Assembly: GCA_040755725.1 (NCBI GenBank)
Contig: JBFMAI010000039.1
Location: 1-64,000, forward strand
Length of the DNA stretch: 64,000 nucleotides
Reading direction: 5' to 3'
Source: JBFMAI01 sp040755725
Lineage (GTDB): Bacteria; Planctomycetota; Phycisphaerae; UBA1845; Fen-1342
A program made the translations under genes and the position numbers. Within the stretch, counting starts at the first letter, position 1. Each line of letters begins with the position of its first letter. Under the pieces are notes generated by a model, which worked only from the letters and a program-made list of their open reading frames with translations, was not told the DNA's origin and did no database searches. This document shows, piece by piece, positions 60,812-64,000 of the stretch.

Positions 60812-61477
60812 GTTGGGGCTCACGGCACGTTGAGGGGCCCCCTGCGGCGGGAGACAAGTGACAGGGCCTCGCGGCGGCCGCGCGGGGCAACCTACTCGCC
60901 CGCCCGCGCCCCCTTAGTGACGCTAGTACAACAGTGCGGCACCGGCTCTCCACCCGGTAAAGGACGGGCCGAAAACCCGTGCCCCCGAGTTCTGTCAGGC
61001 GCTCTTGGCAAGTCAGCAGCGCACGTTACTACCGCTGACCAGCAACCAAGTCGTCAAGATCGGTTATGACTTCAATCATGGCACGGCCTGCACTAAATTG
61101 TGACTTGGTCGATGAAACCAAACAGAATGTGAACGGCAGCTTGAACGTAATCACTGACGAGAACTAGGATTGCGAGCATCTGAGCACTCCTTTCGCCGAC
61201 GCACCCAAGCGACTGCGCCCGCGACGGGTTGAAATGACATCAGACATGCCGTAGGCTGCCGGGTAGCCCGTGCCCCGGGCGCACGATGCCACCCGGCGCA
61301 TCGCCTAAGCTCTTGACCGGTCACCAAATGTGTCTGAATCGGACAGGTACCACTCGCTCGTATCTATACAATGTACCGATAAAACGTGCGTGTCAAGTGC
61401 GAAGTCCAAATTAGCCGCGCTCCGCACAGACGTCGCCCCCCCCACCGACACGGCGCGACTGAGTGGACCAAGACGCG
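60812..61477. other. Low-GC intergenic region before the kinase gene
   Basis: About 660 nt with no long open frame and a lower GC content than elsewhere. It holds the 18-mer shared with 5863-5880 (60992-61009) and a small minus-strand peptide gene candidate (61093-61179). A minus-strand TTGACA at 61397-61392 with a nearby TATAGA (22 nt later) is too widely spaced to call a promoter. Confidence 0.5.
61093..61179 (-). CDS. Candidate 28-residue hydrophobic peptide
   Basis: On the minus strand AAAGGAG (61193-61187) lies 7 nt before an ATG at 61179, an ideal ribosome binding site. The frame runs 28 codons to TAG. The peptide begins MLAILVLVSDYVQAAVHILF and ends FIDQVTI. It is hydrophobic with one short polar interruption, so a single membrane span is possible. 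It lies in an AT-richer gap with no competing open frame. It resembles small membrane peptides such as type I toxins or regulatory microproteins, but I recognise no family. A toxin-antitoxin role would require an antisense RNA, which cannot be seen from sequence alone. Confidence 0.42.
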   Translation of the reverse strand: MLAILVLVSDYVQAAVHILFGFIDQVTI

Positions 61478-63916
61478 ATGACGAGTAACGTCGACAGCAC
61501 CTCGTGCCGACACTGTGGGCGGACCGGCGTACTCCAGGCGGTAACTGACCGGATTGGACGCTGCCGGGCGTGCGACTTCCTGATTCCCACCCCGATGGCG
61601 GCGTCGCTGGACTCCGCGGACGCGGTTCCCCGTGTTCCCGGTGTCGCCCCAGGTGGCGTCTTGCGCGGCCGTTACCGACTTCTGCGCTGCCTCGGAGAGG
61701 GGGCCCACGGCGTCAGTTACTTGGCTCGTCACGAGGATCTGCGCCACCCCTGCGTCGTGAAGCTGTTGCCGCACCGATCCGGCGACGGGGGCGTCGTGAC
61801 GGTTAACCGTCTGCGAGAAGAAGCGCGGTCCGGCTTCGAGGTCCAAGACCCGAACGTGGTCCGCGTGCTGGACTGCGACGTGGCGGCGGGTGTCTGGTAC
61901 TTCGTGATGGAGTACGTGGACGGGGTGGACTTGGGCCACGTTCTGGGGCTGCGGCTTCACGTCGGCTGGAGGCAGGCGGTGCGTGTCGGAGTGGACGCCG
62001 CCCAGGGTCTGACTGCAATCCACGGCGTCGGATTGGTTCACCGTGACATCAAGCCGGCCAACCTGCTGCTCGGTTCCGATAACTCTGTTCGCGTCGCCGA
62101 CCTCGGCGTGGCCGCGCTGGCCACCGGGTGCCAGGAGTCCGCGGGCGGCGCTGCGGCGCCCCCGGCGGGCACGCTGCCCTACGCACCGCCGGAGGCCTTC
62201 CGCCCGAATGCTCGCTTGCACCCAACCGCAGACCTCTACTCGCTCGGTGCCACCCTGTTCCATCTCATCACAGGGCGCCCGCCGCACGCGACGGCGTCCG
62301 TTTTTCAGCGGTTGGTCGACTTGCAGTGTCGCCCCGTGACCTGGCCGGTCGACGCGCCGGGAGATGTTCCGGCTGCCCTGGTGCAGGTCGTGCTGCGGCT
62401 GCTGGCTATTGAGCCCGAGGACCGCATCCCCACTGCCGCCGCCGTGTTGGACCAACTTCGACCGTTTGTCGATTCCCCGGTTGCCGCGCGACCGCCCATT
62501 CAACGCGACGAGTTGTCGCCGCGCGGCATCGGCGTGCTGCCGCTGCGAAACGAGACGAGTGTCATTGACGATGACTGGCTCGGCTACGCGGTGGCCGATT
62601 CGCTGTGCAAGGGGCTGGCCGCGTTGCCCGACGCCTATGTGGCCGATCTGGACGTCCTGGCGGGGCTGGTCAACCGGCTCGAGGCGGTCGAGGGTCTCGG
62701 ACCCCGCGAGCGCTTGCTGGAGGCCGGGAGACGCGTGGGGGCGGCCACGCTGATCACGGGTCGCTTCCGGCGTGACGCGGGCCGCGTGCGGGTGGTGCTC
62801 GAGTCCTTGCGCGGCCCGGGGCCGCGTGACACGGCCGCTGTCGAGATCGAGGGGCCGCTGGGCGAGCTCCCCGCTCTTGAGCAGGCGTTGCTCGAACGGC
62901 TGACAGACCGTCTCGGCCTCGGGCGGCCGACGTCAGCGGAACGGCCGCGCACCGGCACGCTCGCGGCGCGCGAGAAGTTCGTGCTGGGGCGGCAAGCCTA
63001 CCTGCGTGGAGATTATGAGGAGGCCATCGCCCTGGCGAAGGACGCCATCCGGCTGGATTTGGAATCGGCGGAGTCGCTGGCGCTCATGGGCATCTGCTTG
63101 GCACGGCTAGGGCGGTACGACGAGGCAGAGGCCTGCCACCGACGCCACGAGGCCCTGGCCCGCGAGCGGGCAGACGAGCGCGGGCAGATCGAGGCGCTGG
63201 CCAACCTGGGCGTGATGTACTACTTCCGTGGGGATTACGCGGCGGCCGAGCAGCACTATCGGCGTGCCGTGCGGCTCGCGGAGCAACGTGACCTGGCGAC
63301 CGAGACGGCGCAGGTCTGCAACAACCTGGGGTTCGTGCTGTACCGGCGGGGCCGGCTGGAGGAAGCCGAAAAGGCGTTTCTGCGGGCGATTGAGACGCAC
63401 CGCGCCTACGGCGGCCTCACCTCGCTCGTCGGGCCGTACAACGGGATGGGCAACGTGCTGGCCGAGGCGGGCCGTTTTCAGGAAGCCCGCGACTACTATC
63501 AGCGGGCCCTCGCTCTGGCCACCGAAACCGGCGACCGGACCAGCGTGGGGACGACCCATGTGCATCTGGGCCGCTGCGCCGCGCAGGAAGGGCGTTTTGC
63601 GGACGCCAAGCATGAGCTTACAATGGCGTTGAACGCCCTGGAGGAGACCCGTTTCTGGAACGGGCTCGCCCGGGCGTACGAGGTCGTGACCGACCTGCAC
63701 CTTCAGATGGGCGACTGCGCCGAGGCGCTGCGGAGCGTAGACAAGCGGATCGACGTCGCGCGGCAGCACGCGAATGTGCGGATGGAGGCGGCCGCCTGGC
63801 AGCAGAAAGCGGCGGTCCTGCGGGCGGCGGGCCGGCCGCGCGAAGCGGAGGCCTGCGCGGCGCGAGCGTGTAGCGCAGGAGGTGGAGAGGGCGGCGATCA
63901 GGGAGAGCGGCCGTGA
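61478..63916 (+). CDS. Ser/Thr protein kinase with zinc ribbon, TolB-like and TPR regions
   Basis: An 812-residue protein. A short zinc ribbon (about 10-35, CRHCGRTGVLQ and CRACDF) precedes a Hanks-type kinase domain (about 65-330): P-loop LGEGAHGVSYLARH, VVKLL with the ATP lysine, catalytic LVHRDIKPANLLL, and VADLGVAAL where DFG is replaced by DLG. A TolB/FlgO-like domain follows (GVLPLRNETSVIDDDWLGYAVADSL...ATLITGRFRRDAGRVRV, about 345-480). The rest (about 495-790) is a string of TPR helices. No membrane segment. The start could be GTG at 61463 or ATG at 61478. The stop overlaps the next gene by GTGA. Confidence 0.88.
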   Translation: MTSNVDSTSCRHCGRTGVLQAVTDRIGRCRACDFLIPTPMAASLDSADAVPRVPGVAPGGVLRGRYRLLRCLGEGAHGVSYLARHEDLRHPCVVKLLPHRSGDGGVVTVNRLREEARSGFEVQDPNVVRVLDCDVAAGVWYFVMEYVDGVDLGHVLGLRLHVGWRQAVRVGVDAAQGLTAIHGVGLVHRDIKPANLLLGSDNSVRVADLGVAALATGCQESAGGAAAPPAGTLPYAPPEAFRPNARLHPTADLYSLGATLFHLITGRPPHATASVFQRLVDLQCRPVTWPVDAPGDVPAALVQVVLRLLAIEPEDRIPTAAAVLDQLRPFVDSPVAARPPIQRDELSPRGIGVLPLRNETSVIDDDWLGYAVADSLCKGLAALPDAYVADLDVLAGLVNRLEAVEGLGPRERLLEAGRRVGAATLITGRFRRDAGRVRVVLESLRGPGPRDTAAVEIEGPLGELPALEQALLERLTDRLGLGRPTSAERPRTGTLAAREKFVLGRQAYLRGDYEEAIALAKDAIRLDLESAESLALMGICLARLGRYDEAEACHRRHEALARERADERGQIEALANLGVMYYFRGDYAAAEQHYRRAVRLAEQRDLATETAQVCNNLGFVLYRRGRLEEAEKAFLRAIETHRAYGGLTSLVGPYNGMGNVLAEAGRFQEARDYYQRALALATETGDRTSVGTTHVHLGRCAAQEGRFADAKHELTMALNALEETRFWNGLARAYEVVTDLHLQMGDCAEALRSVDKRIDVARQHANVRMEAAAWQQKAAVLRAAGRPREAEACAARACSAGGGEGGDQGERP

Positions 63917-64000
63917 CGTGGGCGCTGCTCGCCATCAGCGGAGCCTTGGGGGCGCTGGCCGCCTATGCCGGCCGGCGTCTGCGTGCTGCCCGGCGCGACG
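63913..64000 (+). CDS. Membrane protein, partial, coupled to the kinase gene
   Basis: A GTG at 63913-63915 overlaps the kinase stop (GTGA). The frame is open to the window end for 29 codons: TWALLAISGALGALAAYAG, a membrane segment, then basic RRLRAARRD. Only the N-terminus is seen. Translational coupling suggests it works with the kinase. The family cannot be told. Confidence 0.6.
   Translation, partial: MTWALLAISGALGALAAYAGRRLRAARRD

Noticed and set aside
61360..61400. Minus-strand promoter TTGACA...TATAGA for the small peptide
   Set aside because: The spacing is 22 nt, too long for a normal sigma-70 promoter. Kept only as an observation.

Overview
This is a GC-rich, gene-dense chromosomal window that looks like a member of the Planctomycetota, most likely a Phycisphaerae-like lineage. 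That placement is inference from protein style, not from a marker gene. The signs are three secreted proteins ending in a paired dockerin-like module (DLNCD...DFGDINPF), a PEP-CTERM protein, a prepilin-like secreted protein, zinc-ribbon proteins with the CGYDLRGL signature, a short HEAT-type protein with GEDFGYRYY, and many short GC-rich palindromic repeats between and sometimes inside genes. There is no rRNA, no CRISPR array and no prophage structural gene.

Layout. 1-525: the N-terminus of a possible tyrosine integrase, then tRNA-Pro(GGG) and tRNA-Ser(CGA), a plausible edge of an integrated element lying to the left. 1-9.6 kb: methylpurine glycosylase, M42-like peptidase, an ECF sigma / anti-sigma-like / PDZ cassette, ClpB with two repeat-like insertions, and a DUF2007-type zinc-ribbon protein. 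9.6-16 kb: a large VWA membrane protein, a decayed gene, a membrane protein with a damaged zinc ribbon, and an FG-GAP/dockerin-like protein. 16-20 kb: two B12-binding-type radical SAM enzymes with a cysteine-free HesB/IscA-like protein. 20-22.4 kb: two divergent MpsC (DUF2294) proteins, one behind an apparent transcription attenuator, and a PEP-CTERM protein. 22.5-30.9 kb: HD-GYP/PilZ protein, metallophosphoesterase, sigma-70 factor, HEAT lipoprotein, Mn-type superoxide dismutase and PepD. 30.9-39.1 kb: a secretion cluster (ASST-like/dockerin, beta-helix/dockerin, papain-like peptidase with calcium-binding repeats) and an ABC permease. 39.2-45.4 kb: a complete iscR-iscS-iscU-iscA-hscB-hscA-fdx operon behind a strong promoter overlapped by a palindrome. 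45.4-64 kb: a YprA/MrfA-like helicase, a prepilin-like protein and zinc-binding partner, an aminotransferase, an unknown coiled-coil protein, a SpoIIE-type phosphatase, a heparinase II/III-like protein, a UbiA-family prenyltransferase, XseA, a receiver protein, a possible 28-residue peptide gene, and a Ser/Thr kinase with TolB-like and TPR regions.

How it fits together. The clearest pathway is Fe-S cluster assembly: desulfurase, scaffold with the LPPVK chaperone motif, A-type carrier, J-protein, Hsp70 and ferredoxin, under an IscR-like regulator. The secreted proteins share C-terminal modules, which suggests common surface display or assembly. Signalling genes (ECF sigma, HD-GYP/PilZ, SpoIIE, kinase, receiver) are scattered rather than forming one circuit.

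The most unusual signals are dispersed palindromic repeats that appear to have entered genes (ClpB, the IscU C-terminus, a lipoprotein signal peptide), the leader terminator in front of one mpsC gene, and the short hydrophobic peptide gene in an otherwise empty AT-richer gap. All repeat-family statements rest on by-eye comparison inside this window only.
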